A stretch of DNA of 64,000 bases from NCBI RefSeq assembly GCF_026339955.1, contig NZ_JAPEPW010000001.1:7611177-7675176 (forward strand), read 5' to 3'. This DNA comes from Streptomyces sp. NBC_01549. GTDB taxonomy: Bacteria > Actinomycetota > Actinomycetes > Streptomycetales > Streptomycetaceae. The notes beneath the pieces are model-generated. The model was not told where the DNA came from. It worked only from the letters and a program-made list of their open reading frames with translations, and made no database searches. A program made the translations under genes and the position numbers. Shown here piece by piece: positions 63,464 through 64,000 of this stretch (its first letter is position 1; each line of letters begins with the position of its first letter).

Positions 63464-64000
63464 TTACGGCTGCTGCGCGACCCAGTCGGCGAACCGGGTC
63501 TCGGCGATGTGCGCGTCCGGACCGGGCAGGAGCGTGGTCTCCTGCAGCTGGGCACCGGAGTACGGGGCCTTCGGGTCCGTAACGACCGTGCGGGGGTCGT
63601 TCTTGCTGGCGAGTGCCTTGCGGAGGAGCTCGTCGAGCTGGAACACGTCGGGGCCGGCGACCTCCACCACGCCGTTGGCCGGGGCGCCGACCGCAGCGCG
63701 GCCGACAGCGGCGGCCACGTCGTCGGAGTGGATGGGCTGGATCTTGACGGGGGCCAGAAGCACGGTGTCGCCCTCGGTCGAGATGTCCGCGAGCCCCTTC
63801 ATGAACTCGAAGAACTGCGTGGCGTGGACGATGGAGTACGGGACGCCCGACGCCTTGATCAGCTCTTCCTGGGCCTGCTTGGCACGGAAGTACCCGCTCT
63901 CCTGCAGGCGGTCGGTGCCGACCACGGACAGCGCCACGTGGTGTGTCACGCCGGCCTCGGCCTCCGCCTTCAGGAGGTTGGCCGTGGAGGTGCGGAAGAA
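63464..64000 (-). CDS. NmrA/atypical SDR family NAD(P)-binding oxidoreductase, 5' end outside window
   Basis: The frame runs off the right edge; 178 residues are visible. TSTANLLKAEAEAGVTHHVA, LSVVGTDRLQESGYFRAKQA and QEELIKASGVPYSIVHATQF FEF follow the NmrA-like pattern: a conserved Val-Gly then YxxxK-like SGYFRAK, and the xPYxIVxAxQFFxF block. The C-terminus has IQPIHSDDVAAAVGRAAVGA and VEVAGPDVFQLDELLRKAL. The Rossmann glycine motif lies outside the window. A NAD(P)H-dependent reductase or sensor role is likely; substrate is unknown. Confidence 0.88.
   Translation of the reverse strand, partial: FFRTSTANLLKAEAEAGVTHHVALSVVGTDRLQESGYFRAKQAQEELIKASGVPYSIVHATQFFEFMKGLADISTEGDTVLLAPVKIQPIHSDDVAAAVGRAAVGAPANGVVEVAGPDVFQLDELLRKALASKNDPRTVVTDPKAPYSGAQLQETTLLPGPDAHIAETRFADWVAQQP

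Noticed and set aside
1..64000. CRISPR array, prophage, tRNA/rRNA or PKS/NRPS cluster
   Set aside because: No regularly spaced repeats, phage structural genes, cloverleaf-like sequences or carrier/ketosynthase motifs were seen.

Overview
The window is very GC-rich, uses GTG and TTG starts freely, and carries SsgA-like, WhiB-like, DUF5133, ECF sigma, LAL-type LuxR and actinobacterial QcrB proteins. This points to a Streptomyces or very close actinomycete. At least twelve insertion sequences, many dead host genes and almost no core genes suggest a chromosome arm near the end of a linear replicon, or a large linear plasmid. That location is inference; no telomere or plasmid replication gene was seen.

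Layout. 1-11000 is an IS pile-up: IS256 tail, IS701, IS1380 copy A, IS481, an IS630-type transposon carrying a chloramphenicol phosphotransferase gene and itself split by an IS3 element, then two damaged hydrolase genes, one split by ISAs1. 10998-16154 holds an SsgA-like protein, a large LuxR regulator and a DUF5133 protein. 16652-27800 mixes IS256, IS1182, IS427, IS110, ISAzo13 and IS481 elements or relics with a MarR regulator, a DUF1003 membrane protein and a cupin. 28199-36554 is the best-preserved host segment: a secreted alpha/beta hydrolase, an AhpD-like protein, a four-gene overlapping operon (patatin, MGT glycosyltransferase, membrane protein, lipase-like protein) and galU. 37100-39230 is a graveyard of transposase and SDR fragments. 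39234-53850 holds ECF sigma genes (one truncated, one intact, and one present twice as a 921-bp inverted duplication), an IS630 split by IS1182, IS1380 copy B inside a kinase-like gene, a decayed amidase and a WhiB protein. 54042-64000 holds an orphan cytochrome b (QcrB), dead HisN-like, aldehyde dehydrogenase and quinone oxidoreductase genes, an Old Yellow Enzyme with one premature stop, its divergent TetR regulator with matching operator boxes, a histidine phosphatase, YceI and the end of an NmrA-like reductase.

How the parts work together. Target-site duplications make several insertions readable to the base (IS701, both IS1380 copies, IS481, IS3, ISAs1, IS427, ISAzo13, IS1182). The order of events can therefore be partly reconstructed: the IS630 transposon with cpt landed first and was later hit by IS3 and IS481. 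The patatin to lipase operon with nearby galU looks like a membrane lipid or glycolipid module. The TetR boxes recur upstream of the histidine phosphatase, suggesting a small redox regulon that is now decaying. No tRNA, rRNA, CRISPR array, prophage or large biosynthetic cluster was recognised.
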